13,733 nucleotides of DNA from Glomus cerebriforme (GCA_003550305.1 QKYT01001273.1:4066-17798); one strand, 5' to 3'; shown: positions 1 through 9,249, numbered from the stretch's first letter. Translations and numbers: made by a program. Notes: generated by a model not told the origin, from the sequence alone.

Positions 1-675
1 TTAATTTTTTTTTTACAGATATGGAAATTTGAAATGGTCATCATGCTGCGCCAAATCAAGAGGTATAATGGCGATGAAGTCAGAATTCTCTAGTTTATAT
101 AATGATTGAGTAATAATTATTATAATTTCCTTTAGTTTGGAAATTCCTTCAAATTGTGAATGCTGTAANTGATNAATAATAAAATTTTAATTTAATTTTA
201 TAATGATATTAAAACTCCCGCCATGTTTAGAGTTTACTTGTTTAATATATAAAAATATTTTTTGGATTAAAAAAATTAAATGGCGTTTTCATTTATAATT
301 AAAGATCGTAAAAATTAATAATATTGAATTTTTTGTTTATACATAAAAAAAGTAATTATAAGTAAAATTTTTCTAAAGGAAATTAAGATGTATTTAGGTA
401 ATATAATAATGCTCTTTTGTACCTAAAATTTCTACACTACATGGCATATAATAAGAAAAGCACTTTTTTATTTTGATAGCTTCTTTATCACTTTACTACT
501 ACCTTCTTATATACTATTATTATAATCTGCATCTTCTTTAAGATTCAACATATATGAATTTGTCAAAATCACAATATTGGAAATACATATCAGATATTTC
601 CAAAAAATGTTTGTGCAAGCTTTAAAATAGACCTTTTTTTAGAAAAGTATCTGTTTTTTAGTATTTGAAACAAAT
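1..675. other. AT-rich spacer, no gene seen
   Basis: I see no open frame or recognisable motif here, only AT-rich sequence with poly-A/T runs and a few N. A GCGCCAAA octamer at about 47-54 is the reverse of the TTTGGCGC motif found upstream of the gene at 4741, but nothing else supports a promoter here. Confidence 0.5.
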
Positions 676-1076
676 GAAATGAATCTGCTAATCCGCTATA
701 ATCAAAATGTGACATGACATACTGTATATTACATATAACATAAACCGAATTTATCAACTAAATTTATAATTTATTAATAAAAAATTATTTAATAAATATA
801 ATAGTCATAAATTTTCATTTATAAGCAAGTGTTACTTTAAAAAATTTTTTAATTATTTATCTGTTATCAATAAGAGTTTAATTGATTTGGTGAAATTTGT
901 GGATTTTTTTTTAAAATTCAGGGATATATAAAAACCAAGGGATCTTACAAATAAAACTTCAAAATTTCTGAATTAAAAAAAATAGTTTAAAATCAATTAA
1001 AATAACTATAAATCAATATATATCTATTAATGAAAATTCTGTATAGCAGGTCATAGATCATTTTATTTATTTATTT

Positions 1077-1400
1077 AAAAAATAAAATTATATATGGATG
1101 TAAATTTGTAGTTTTTATCTTATTAATCCAGTTGAGAATTTATAATTTAGATGGAATAAAATCAATTAATTATTAGCTATTGATGTTATTGAGATAACAC
1201 CTTCTGATAATGATGTTAGTCCATAAATAGTAGAATTAGAAGCACAAAACATGCTTCCAAATGCACTATTACTTATTGATTTTATATTTTTAAAGTCAAT
1301 ATATTTATAATATTAATATATTCATTAGAAATTGAATTTTCTAACCGATCAATATAATAATTTAAATCTTTTACATCAGTAACATTTGATGTTTTTTTTA
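1077..1400 (-). pseudogene. Protein kinase N-lobe relic
   Basis: On the minus strand a broken reading frame resembles the start of a fungal TKL/tyrosine-kinase-like domain. From about 1389 it reads SNVTDVKDLNYYIDRLENSI, like the linker helix before such domains. After a frameshift near 1300 comes DFKNIKSISNSAFGS, the position of the glycine-rich loop with the first Gly residues lost, then a TIYGLTSLSEG segment where kinases have VALK, with the lysine replaced by Thr. The frame ends at a stop at 1166-1168. A further frame at 1109-1077 reads TNLHPYIILFF, like the HPNI motif of the N-lobe. With the ATP-binding lysine missing and several frame breaks it cannot encode an active kinase. A possible activation-loop remnant lies at 680-706. 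The family call comes from motif recognition only and no domain search was possible. Confidence 0.45.
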
Positions 1401-1404
1401 TTAA

Positions 1405-2031
1405 TTATCAAGTCCAGTATCGATGAGTTTGATAAAGGAAACGTGATGTAATATTTATTTGTAACCAATAAATAGTAATAATAATTTTTTTTTAATCAGT
1501 TATAGTTTTTTAAAACAATAAAGATTAATAAAGATATCATGATCAAATTTTATATTTATTACTTATTTATTCTTTTTATAAATATGATTTAAATGATAGG
1601 AGTAGTAATACTTATCTCTCAGTCGCACATGCGATCAATGTGCATATTTATGTAAAAGATTCATATGATTGACTTTTATAAATAAAATTTCATTATGACT
1701 GGTTCTGATATTTCGCATGACATGATAATACAATAAAATTGAATAAGCTATAATATTATGAATTAAAATCTAGTATCTTCTAATATTACATAATTATATA
1801 CTAATATACAACGCGTGTTATGAACTCCTATGTACAATTATCCTTGTACATTAGCCTATGATTAAAAATGGTGAACAAATAAATCTAAATTAAGTAGTAC
1901 ATTACATAATTAATAATAAAACTACATAATTAGTTGTAATGACACATCCTTTGTAAATTTTACAAAGGTAAAAATATATATATTGATACCAACAAAAAAT
2001 TTTTTTTCTTTAAATTTAAAATAAAATCCTA
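1405..2031. other. AT-rich spacer with one short palindrome
   Basis: No gene is visible. The only structure I can point to is a near-perfect palindrome at 1948-1968, with arms CCTTTGTAAA and TTTACAAAGG around one base. Confidence 0.5.
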
Positions 2032-2390
2032 GATTTACTGGATTTTCCTTTAAACCCTTCTCTTTCTATAATTTCTTTCTATAATTTATTTTCTCTCTAT
2101 AAAAACCTTTTAAAAATAAACAAATCCTTTAAATTTCTTCTTTATCTTTCCTTATACTGTATATAGAGGTCTTCCTCGTATCAGGCAAGGAAGGTCCAGC
2201 CAGGTGAGTATCTCTTATCTGAGCTGGTTTGGTTTTTTTTTAAATTCCTTTAAACTTCCTCTTATCTTCCTTATACTGTATATAGAGGTCTTTCTCGTAT
2301 CAGGCAAGGAAAGCCAGTCAGATAGTTGAGAATTTCCTAACTGACTGGTTGGTTTAGATTAGAATTCCCTTCACTTAAATCCAGTAACTC
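2032..2390. mobile_element. MITE-like element with TA-flanked inverted ends
   Basis: The ends are inverted repeats. The left end GATTTACTGGATTT (2032-2045) and the reverse complement of the right end, GAGTTACTGGATTT (2390-2377), differ at one of 14 positions, and both are flanked by TA (2030-2031 and 2391-2392). TA-flanked short inverted ends are the pattern of non-autonomous Tc1/mariner-type elements. The interior has no coding capacity and consists largely of two diverged copies of a unit of about 120 bp, each ending in a hairpin. The inverted ends are short, so chance is not fully excluded. Confidence 0.5.
2125..2364. repeat. Direct duplication of a ~120-bp unit with hairpins
   Basis: Two copies lie at about 2125-2245 and 2246-2364. 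Both contain CTTATACTGTATATAGAGGT and a shared TCGTATCAGGCAAGGAA segment. Each ends in a stem: CCAGCCAG (2196-2203) with CTGAGCTGG (2219-2227) in copy one, and CCAGTCAG (2314-2321) with CTGACTGG (2341-2348) in copy two. The fifth pair changes from C-G to T-A between copies, so pairing is kept, although copy one needs a bulged A. Confidence 0.7.
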
Positions 2391-2392
2391 TA

Positions 2393-3365
2393 AAGATACC
2401 ATTTGTTAGCAAGAAGTCCATTGCCAGAGTCCATTATAAGTTGAAAACTTGTAAGATACTAAAATCTGAAAGTTGAAACCTGCCTCTCCTAAAAAGAAGA
2501 TAATTAAGATATTATGGAATTTAATAAAACAAGATGATAAGAAAGAAACAATTTTATTGACAGAAAATGGATAAACAAAATATATAAAGCAGAAGAAAGA
2601 AGGTGCAGTGCAGCAGTGGTCATATTGGACCTTTTAAACAATAACAAAAGAATTTATGAATAACACAAATATATACTGTGTGATAATAAAAAAGCAAGAT
2701 AAATGGGTGAATAAAGAATTGAAGACTAAAGAAATNATTGAAAATGAAANTTTCAATAAGAAAAATGAGAAGAAAGCTATAAACAGAAATGCAAAGAAAC
2801 AAAATGAACAATTTGAGGAAAAGTATATAAATGGAGAAAGTTATACTGATAGAAAATAAGAAATATTAAGATTATCGGAGATTACTTATGAAGTGTGAAA
2901 AAAAGTGAGAATTATTGAGAAAGATACATCAGATAGACTAAAAAAAAATACCCAGAGAACCAGAAAAGAAGAAAAGTATTAAAATGGGAGAATAATTTGA
3001 GATTAATATCTATCATATTAATTGAAACATACGAAAAATAAAGATGTAATAAGTTAGAAATAGAAAGAAATAATGATATAAATTAGAAAAAAGAAAATCA
3101 GAAAATAGAAAAGTATTAACAAAGTTATATGAATTTGCTAACAGAATTGGATAAAATAATAAACAATATTCAGTAAATTAATTTAGACTTGTTAAGATAG
3201 AATACTGTAGATTAGAGACATTTAATTATACTGAAAATTTTTATTTTTTTATTTTTAAATTAATCAAATGAACAAATTAATAATTATGAAAAAAAAAACA
3301 TTTATTACTGTATTTTTAAACAAAAGAAAAATAATAAAATAAACTGGTCTTCGTAATACCAAACA
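2393..3365. other. Purine-rich, Lys/Asn-coding low-complexity region
   Basis: The plus strand is strongly enriched in A and G, notably from 2500 to 3180. The longest open frame (2656-2859) would give 67 residues dominated by K, N and E and contains two ambiguous codons. No domain, intron signals or conserved motif is visible. It may be a decayed coding stretch of a transposon or simple skewed sequence. I do not call a gene. Confidence 0.4.
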
Positions 3366-3367
3366 TA

Positions 3368-4236
3368 CAGAGGGCAATCAAAATTATTCGACCATTTTTC
3401 AGAATAAAAAAAAAATTACATACATGTAATATAATGAAAATAAAAAATTAAGTTAAATTTATAAATCATGTCTTTATTTATGTATTTATGAAAAATTTAA
3501 TATTTAATTATATTTCCGTCTGTGACTATAACTGCTTCAATTCTTTGATATAACAACCATCTGTGAAAAATATCTAGTTTTTAAACGTTAAACTGCATTT
3601 ACTTGTCATCCAGTAATCGTAGAAAGACAAAATACAGATCATTAGATTCGTCATGATGAGACGCATCTAATGGTAGTAAATATGTGTCTCTAGGATCAAT
3701 AGATAGTATGTATATCCATTGATGCTAGAAGTATAACTGTATTACCATTAGATGCGTCTCATCATGGCGAATCTAATGATCTGTATTTCATCTTTGTATG
3801 ATCACTGGATAATGAGTAAAGTGATTTAAATCATTTAACATTCAAAAAAAGGAACATTTTGATGAGTGTATATTGATGATTAATTTTTTTATAATATCCA
3901 AAGGAATGTCATTGAAATATTTTTCAAGTATTTTAATATTAGATGGTGATGAATGAATATCATTCTCATTTCTATCCAAAAATGCTCAATTGGGTTTAAA
4001 TTAGAACTTAGTACAGACTAATGAAATATCATTTAAGCATTTTACAAGTATTCACCGCAAGTTTTTAAAATAAATAATTTCATATTTCTGAAAATTATTG
4101 AAAAATATAAAGTGTAGAAATTCGTTTATTGTAATTACAAGTATAAAATCATGTGATATTTATATCATATTAACATATGATGATCTGCATAGTTTAGGCA
4201 AAATAATGTTGGCCAGATAATTTTGATCGCCCTCTG
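3368..4236 (-). mobile_element. Tc1/mariner-type element remnant
   Basis: The ends are inverted repeats of 27 bp with four mismatches (left 3368-3394, starting CAGAGGGCAATCAAAATTAT; right 4236-4210), each bordered by a TA target duplication (3366-3367, 4237-4238). On the minus strand, transposase remnants remain: SNLNPIEHFWIEMR at 4005-3964, the family's NPIEHxW signature near the last catalytic acidic residue, and a C-terminal tail RWLLYQRIEAVIVTDGNIIK at 3562-3500 followed by Tyr and a stop at 3497-3499. Excluding the nested hairpin element the remnant is about 650 bp, well under the 1.3 kb or more usual for autonomous members, and the frame is broken. It is therefore a deleted, inactive copy. 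Confidence 0.85.
3599..3819. mobile_element. Fold-back hairpin MITE nested in the mariner relic
   Basis: A long inverted repeat occupies this stretch. Core arms of 45 bp (3631-3675 and 3743-3787) differ at one position. Less well conserved outer arms extend to about 3599 and 3819 (TTACTTGTCATCCAGTAATC against TTACTCATTATCCAGTGATC). The loop carries a further inverted pair, ATCAAT/ATTGAT, flanked by TCTAG/CTAGA, so the whole unit folds back on itself. It separates the NPIEHFW part of the mariner transposase from its C-terminal tail, so it inserted after the mariner. No convincing target duplication was found. Confidence 0.75.
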
Positions 4237-4238
4237 TA

Positions 4239-4600
4239 CCTTAGGGCAATACAGTTTTCTTTGCATAATTCTTTCTTGATTTGATCCCATGCTTATCGAT
4301 ATTTACAATCAAACGAACCCGTATATTCCACAAAGTAATAATAAAGTAAGTTGGTTTATTGCTCGGCTAGTTCTCTAAACATGCCATCACGATGTTAATC
4401 GATTTTCCCGCCTCTTAGATGTTCTAAAATAGACCAGACGTATTACTTCCTCTGATCTTCTTGTTATATATCGACATTTTGATCTACTCTCTAATCCACG
4501 TGTCTCATCAGTGCAGCAAAATTTGGCGCAATATATCAAATAAATTTGGCATCTTCACATGATGTTTGGCGCAGTATCGTACATACCTTTATTATAACGC
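4239..4600. other. Spacer upstream of the plus-strand gene
   Basis: No coding frame is recognised. GC content rises compared with the transposon region to the left. Two TTTGGCGC octamers lie at its right side and just beyond (about 4524 and 4565). Confidence 0.4.
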
Positions 4601-4740
4601 ATTATATAAGCAACAAATTTTGTATAGTGACGGAATGACGGAATGAATCGGCAATTCATGTGATTTTTAAATCGCAGTATATATATCCCATTTCTGCAAA
4701 AAAAAATTTTCTCAAACTCATACAACTTACTTTTCTCTAA
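4520..4740 (+). promoter_or_regulatory. Putative promoter of the gene at 4741
   Basis: Two TTTGGCGC octamers (about 4524 and 4565) match the E2F/DP-type consensus TTTSGCGC. A TTATATAAG TATA-like box lies near 4603 and a second TATATATA at 4678-4686. The second one places a start site near 4710, about 30 bp downstream in a CTCAAACTCATACAACTT pyrimidine/CA tract, and gives a short leader before ATG 4741. An 8-bp unit TGACGGAA is tandemly repeated at 4628-4645. All of this is motif-level inference. Confidence 0.35.
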
Positions 4741-6481
4741 ATGTCAAAGTCCAACATTAAACGAAATACGGGTTTAATTCCGCAAAATCTTTATTATGAA
4801 GGTGAGCAGTCGCTTTTTACGTCGACTATAACACACACAATGTCCTAGAATGATTTATAACTTCCGAATTGCAGAGTACTGGTTAAGTACCAGCTTTCAG
4901 GATTGGTCTGTCGAGTCGTTCGATATATTTTGGATCCAAAAAAATCCAAATCTATATCAACAACAAGATCGAGCCCATACTTCGTTAGCTACCGAGTTGA
5001 ACTTTTTCTCCAAAGCATCTGATCAAAGAGTGTAGAAAAGGCACAGTTGTTACATAAACACTAAAGGTTAGTTTATGTGAAAGATGAAGCGTCGGACAAG
5101 ACTTATCAGCTTGTAACTACGCCCCTCGGTGCTTTCGAGGAGGGTTGGGTGCTTTCTAACCTGATGGGGAGGAGAAACGCGATGGCTTCGCTCGTTATGT
5201 GATTCTTTCGCGTGTTTATGTTGACTGGGTGTACTACGCCCCTCGGTGCTTTCGAGGAGGGTTGGGTGCTTTCTAACCTGATGGGGAGGAGAGGCGCGAT
5301 GGATTCACTCACTTTGTGATTCTTTCGCGTGTACACTCTGCTTACAAACATGCACAAAAAATATTGCTGTATATTTTCCAAAGATCTAACTATTCTTACT
5401 TTATTTATTAACGATACAAGAGCAAATCGTCAGAAATAAATGACATTATCTGGAACCAGAGCAAAGAGATCGCGGAGTCAAAAGTTCGTTTAACGCTAAG
5501 CGAATTGCTAACTAAGGAATTCGAAGCTGAGATGATATTATTATAAATGTTGCAGATTTGCTTACTATTTTTATTTTCCAGACGAATATTACGTCAACTA
5601 TTATCGATGAAATCGGAGGTTCAGAGAAACGAAAAATGTAAGGGAACACGTTGTTTCCTTTCTGGTTTCCTTTCTGATAAGTCCTATCTAATTTGATCCC
5701 ATCCACGTCAACAGCCACCATTCAAACATCATCTCGGATGAGATAACTACAATACAGGCGAAAAAGGTGAGATTAACGAGTTACTCTTCTATTGTTTGGT
5801 AATAAATAATTTACTGACATGATCAATCGATACAATTTATGAAAGCATGAAAGAAAACGACCAGCGGAAGTAACATCTCCCACTATCACTCCTTCTGGCC
5901 TTCGTGATCACACGTCCCCTCCACGTTACCTTTCACATGATTCTCAACCTGCGCAAGTTCACGATGATGACGATTTTTTTGAAGATGAAAACGAGGACAC
6001 ATCAATTGAAGTTCATCACCTTATCGAAAAGATGGAAAATGTGAACATTGCATCGTCAACCTCTCCGAAAAAAATTTAGTTGACCCAGTAAATAACGTTT
6101 TTTCGGATGACGATAAAAAAAGAATGAGAAAATTATAGGAAGATGTATGTATTATATTACCTAAGCTCACATCGTCTTTAGATTAATGATTTTGCGTGTT
6201 CTTTTAGATGGAGCCATCTGCCGAAGATAAACGAAATACGGTGCGTCGATCAAAGTGGGAAGGGAGCATTAAACCTCTGGCTAATAAGTATGCGCTTGCT
6301 GTTGAAATGAAGGCGGAATCGATTTTTGACGATAATGTTCAATCATCATCAATGAAAGTTATTTTCGAATCACCATTTGAAGGCGAATTCGATTTCAAAA
6401 AACATTATGATAATTTATGGGTGCAATACCATATATGTAGTTATTCCAGAACATCTTCGAGAATTGGGTCTTATTGAGTAA
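4741..6481 (+). pseudogene. Broken seven-exon gene of unknown family
   Basis: I do not recognise the family. Exons that join in frame are 4741-4801, 4875-5029, 5421-5534, 5582-5637, 5715-5766, 5846-6144 and 6208-6481. The protein would start MSKSNIKRNTGLIPQNLYYE, then a Trp-rich stretch (EYWLSTSFQDWSVESFDIFW), a charged helix, a KRPAEVTSP linker, an acidic run (DDDDFFEDENEDTS) and a final part containing FDDNVQSSSMKVIFESPFEG. Lesions: the expected donor at 5535 reads AT not GT; the frame shifts at the A-run 6068-6074, making a stop at 6077; TAG at 6136-6138; a one-base shift near 6430 (downstream frame VVIPEHLRELGLIE, stop 6479-6481). The exon 2 donor is the weak GTGTAG. Splice phases agree elsewhere, so the gene decayed recently, or sequencing errors add to the breaks. 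It converges with the minus-strand gene ending at 6702. Confidence 0.65.
5116..5335. repeat. Tandem dimer of a 117-bp GC-rich unit
   Basis: Two near-identical units start at 5116 and 5233 with ACTACGCCCCTCGGTGCTTT. Identity is nearly complete over the first 65 bases and drops slightly later. Each contains the hairpin CCTCG-GTGCTTT-CGAGG. The unit is far more GC-rich than its surroundings. Its period is a multiple of three and the reverse strand is open through both copies (91 codons, 5381-5106, repeating LLPIRLESTQPSSKAPRGVV). By my exon model it lies inside the 391-nt second intron of the broken gene. Confidence 0.85.
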
Positions 6482-6701
6482 ACTCGAAACTTTAAATACT
6501 AATTGGTATATTACGGTATATGAAAAAATCACTTTTTTTAATCAACTGAAAACTTTTATTGTTTATATTATATGATTATACAAGATAAGCAATTAATCAT
6601 GAAATTCGAGAATATATATTGTCGTATAATTTATGTAAGATCCATATTTCGCATCAGTCCAAGATGACCACATATTACAACCATTTTTACATCAATAAAT
6701 A

Positions 6702-8977
6702 TCAATCATCCAGTTGAAGAAGAGCATTTGCATACGAAAGTCGCGAAGGTCTTTGTTCAGTTCTTGCATTATCAAAGGATGCCGTAACATCACGAACCAA
6801 TAGCTAAATTTATAAATACATAAGATTAGTGGAAGTTTAATATCATAACATAAATCCGCATTAATACATACCGCCCATTTTAATACACATTCATAGAAAT
6901 AAACGAAATATTTCATTTCAGAAAATTTACGAGGAAGATTGGCATTATCGATCTCGTTTAGCCTATACGTTCCTGAATTAATATTTAGTAACAAATCATC
7001 AGTACATTCTTACAGTGTAATTTTTCAATAGAAAGAAAATACATACCACAATAATCAAGAAAATATAAATATATCCGAAGACGAAAACTCTGACCACCGA
7101 ATACATACAGCTTCTTTGGTAAACGTTGCCTGTTTTTGATTGTTTCCTTTACAATTTTCGCGAATATATTCTTTAAGTTCTCTGTTATTTTTTTGACATC
7201 ATCGATTTCCTTTTTATCTTTTGTTACTGGTCTCGAACCTTCAACATAAATAAGCTGATACTTATCAGCATCTGTCATGTACCCAGCTCCATCAGCACGA
7301 TTACCATTAATGTGATTTTTTGATGGGATCTCGCCATATTCGTAATGTATACCTGCAATGTACCACAAAGAAGCGTCAAGACATGGGTGAACAAAAGCAT
7401 TAAGATGCGCATGTTCTATTGTGGTAATATTTAAAAGTGGGTTCTGTTCTTCAAGCGAAAATGCTTTAATACTATACAAAAGAAAAAAATATTCAGAACA
7501 GAATCTGAAAAAATAAATCAATATGATGATAATGCCTACATACAATTGTGGCAATGTACGACGTAAAACTCGTACTACTGCATTCATTATAAAATCATCT
7601 TTTTCTGGTGCTTTTAAATCATCGATTTGGTAATTCCACTCCTTGGTTGTTAAGTTTTGTGAAAAAAAATTTACAAGAAATTCATGAACATTTGCGGGAA
7701 CCAATGATTCTGTTATGATATCCATTTCCGTTAGATACAATGTTGCTATTCGTCTTGAAAGTTTTTTTAAAAAGGGCGAATTCAGCCGGAGGTCAATTAG
7801 ATCGCCATTAGGGTATTGCGCTTTATAAATCGAAAAAATTTCTTTTGTTGCGTCTGAATGTTCAGTATTTCCTAAGATGTCTGTTATCTGGTAGAAAAAA
7901 ATCAACGTGTTAAAATCTGTTGGTTTAAAGTGCATTATTAAATAATTGCTTACAATATCATCCCGAGTAGTCCTTTTCTCATCATTTCCTTGAGAGGAAT
8001 TTTCAAAAGAATTCTCGGTTATTGCTTCCTTTTCGTTTTCTTGAGAGGGGTTTTCATCTGTGTATGTAGTTTCCTGTTCATCTTCTTTGGAAGAAGTTTC
8101 GACACCCGTACCTGTTAATAATCCACGATAATCCGGTACAACTACTCTCCCACTTCTCGTTCTTTTTTCAGATTTAGTTTTGCACTTGTTTATGAGGCGG
8201 AAAGACAAAAATGTCAATTTGTTATTTTGTCATAAATGATTGTTGACGTTTAGCTATCCATTGTAAAGGAATTAATACATTAATAGAGTCATTTAATCTC
8301 ACCTTTTTTGCCGGAATTGTAGCTCCTTCGGTATTCATCTTTTTTTCATCATCATCCACATCTCGACGATGTTTCCCCTGACGATTGTCATTGTATGTTG
8401 CACCATCTCCGGTTGAAAATTGGTTTATCTGTTTTACCTTCATAAGATCGACTTTGATCCGTGCACAATCTTTTTTAAAGTTCTTTACTGATGCAGTCCA
8501 GTTCTTGACAAAACAAAGAATAATTAGTGTAATTTTAGAATTATTTAACAATAACGATAACAATATAGAGTAAAGGATATAGAGTAAAAGAAAGAGCCCT
8601 GTCCTTATAAGACCTAAAGTCCCAGTTTGCACTAAGCGTCGAACTTTTAGTTCATTACTGGCGACCTGTAGTCCCAGCTTGCGCTAAGTGTCGAACCTGT
8701 AGTTCATCACTGTTCAGACAAAAAGCTCATTCTACTCTATCAGCTACTCTATCAGCACGCATACTTTCCAATTATCTAGTATTTCTTGAGCTTTTTTTTT
8801 CCTTGTCGCGTCAAATCCAGGATTAGAATTTGCAATCTCTCGAAGATCTTTATGTATAAGACCCAGCACTTCTTTCAAACCCTTTTGTTTTACCTTTGTA
8901 CGATAAAAGCCTATTACGTTGAGGCACGTCCAATCTTCGATTATATTGTCGAGATAAAAATTGAGGCGCGCGGACAT
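6702..8977 (-). CDS. Intact six-exon gene, possible PD-(D/E)XK-like protein
   Basis: Exons, read leftwards: 8977-8765, 8503-8303, 8184-7544, 7471-7047, 6972-6872, 6803-6702. All joins keep frame and give 560 residues ending LSYANALLQLDD. Donors are GTATGC, GTGAGA and three GTATGT; the intron 7046-6973 has TACTAA 10 nt before its CAG. Residues 1-90 are helical and basic. A basic cluster (KKCKTKSEKRTR, 137-148) could be a nuclear signal, followed by an acidic Ser/Glu linker (168-215). Residues 355-500 show a helix with E371, RADG at 410-413, YVEGSR at 427-432, a long helix (438-463) and the strand KLYVFGGQSF. This order resembles the PD-(D/E)XK nuclease core with D412 and E429, but the usual Lys is Ser431, so activity is uncertain. 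An optional 66-nt intron (7953-7888) would remove 22 residues. ATG 8977 has an AAAAC context, but an upstream exon is not excluded. The family is not identified by name. Confidence 0.75.
7888..7953 (-). other. Possible extra intron, 66 nt, stop-free and in frame
   Basis: Within the third exon of the minus-strand gene, GTAAGC at 7953 and TTTTTTTCTACCAG ending at 7888 bound 66 nt with a TTTTAACACG branch-like site. It is phase 0, a multiple of three and has no stop, so both the spliced and the retained forms are open. Confidence 0.45.
8611..8714. repeat. Tandem dimer of a 52-bp unit inside an intron
   Basis: Units start at 8611 (GACCTAAAGTCCCAGTTTGC) and 8663 (GACCTGTAGTCCCAGCTTGC), with scattered differences. 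They lie in the 261-nt first intron (8764-8504) of the minus-strand gene. Smaller tandem repeats flank them: CTACTCTATCAG twice at 8732-8755, and ATATAGAGTAAAGG-like repeats near 8563-8588. Confidence 0.75.
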
Positions 8978-9249
8978 GTTTTTGCAAAGTAGACTCGAAA
9001 TAAAAAAAAAAAATCATCTATTTTTGTTGTTCTACAAGTCACAGGTCTGAATATGTCATAAGCGCAGTAACAAAATCCTCTCCACGTGACTAGTGAAATA
9101 TTTGCCCCAATCATAATTCGTGCTTTTTAGTATTAGATGTCCAAGATTCAGAACGATACTTTTGCATCTTTGATTGTGACCATCAACAAAACAAATTAAT
9201 ACCGCTTTTTTTTTAAAAAAAAAAACCTTCCTTTTTTTTATTTTTTAAG
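8978..9249. other. Upstream region of the minus-strand gene
   Basis: No coding frame is seen. Poly-A/T runs are present at about 9001-9013 and 9207-9246. This stretch should contain the promoter and leader of the minus-strand gene, but no clear TATA box can be assigned. Confidence 0.35.

Noticed and set aside
2656..2859. 67-codon plus-strand Lys/Asn-rich frame and its minus-strand counterpart
   Set aside because: Low-complexity purine-rich sequence with ambiguous bases, no domain and no splice context.
5106..5381. 91-codon minus-strand frame over the 117-bp dimer
   Set aside because: Openness follows from a stop-free unit duplicated with a period divisible by three. There is no independent sign of a gene, so it is kept only as a repeat and a finding.
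5512..5721. 69-codon minus-strand frame
   Set aside because: Antisense to exons 3-5 of the broken plus-strand gene, with no features of its own.
6692..6994. Separate 100-codon minus-strand gene starting MLLNINSG
   Set aside because: It is the fifth and sixth exons of the minus-strand gene read through the 68-nt intron 6871-6804. Splicing restores a coherent C-terminus.
8385..8573. 62-codon plus-strand frame
   Set aside because: It is antisense to the second exon and first intron of the minus-strand gene, whose exon joins and phases are consistent.
8786..8992. 68-codon plus-strand frame
   Set aside because: Antisense shadow of the first exon of the minus-strand gene.
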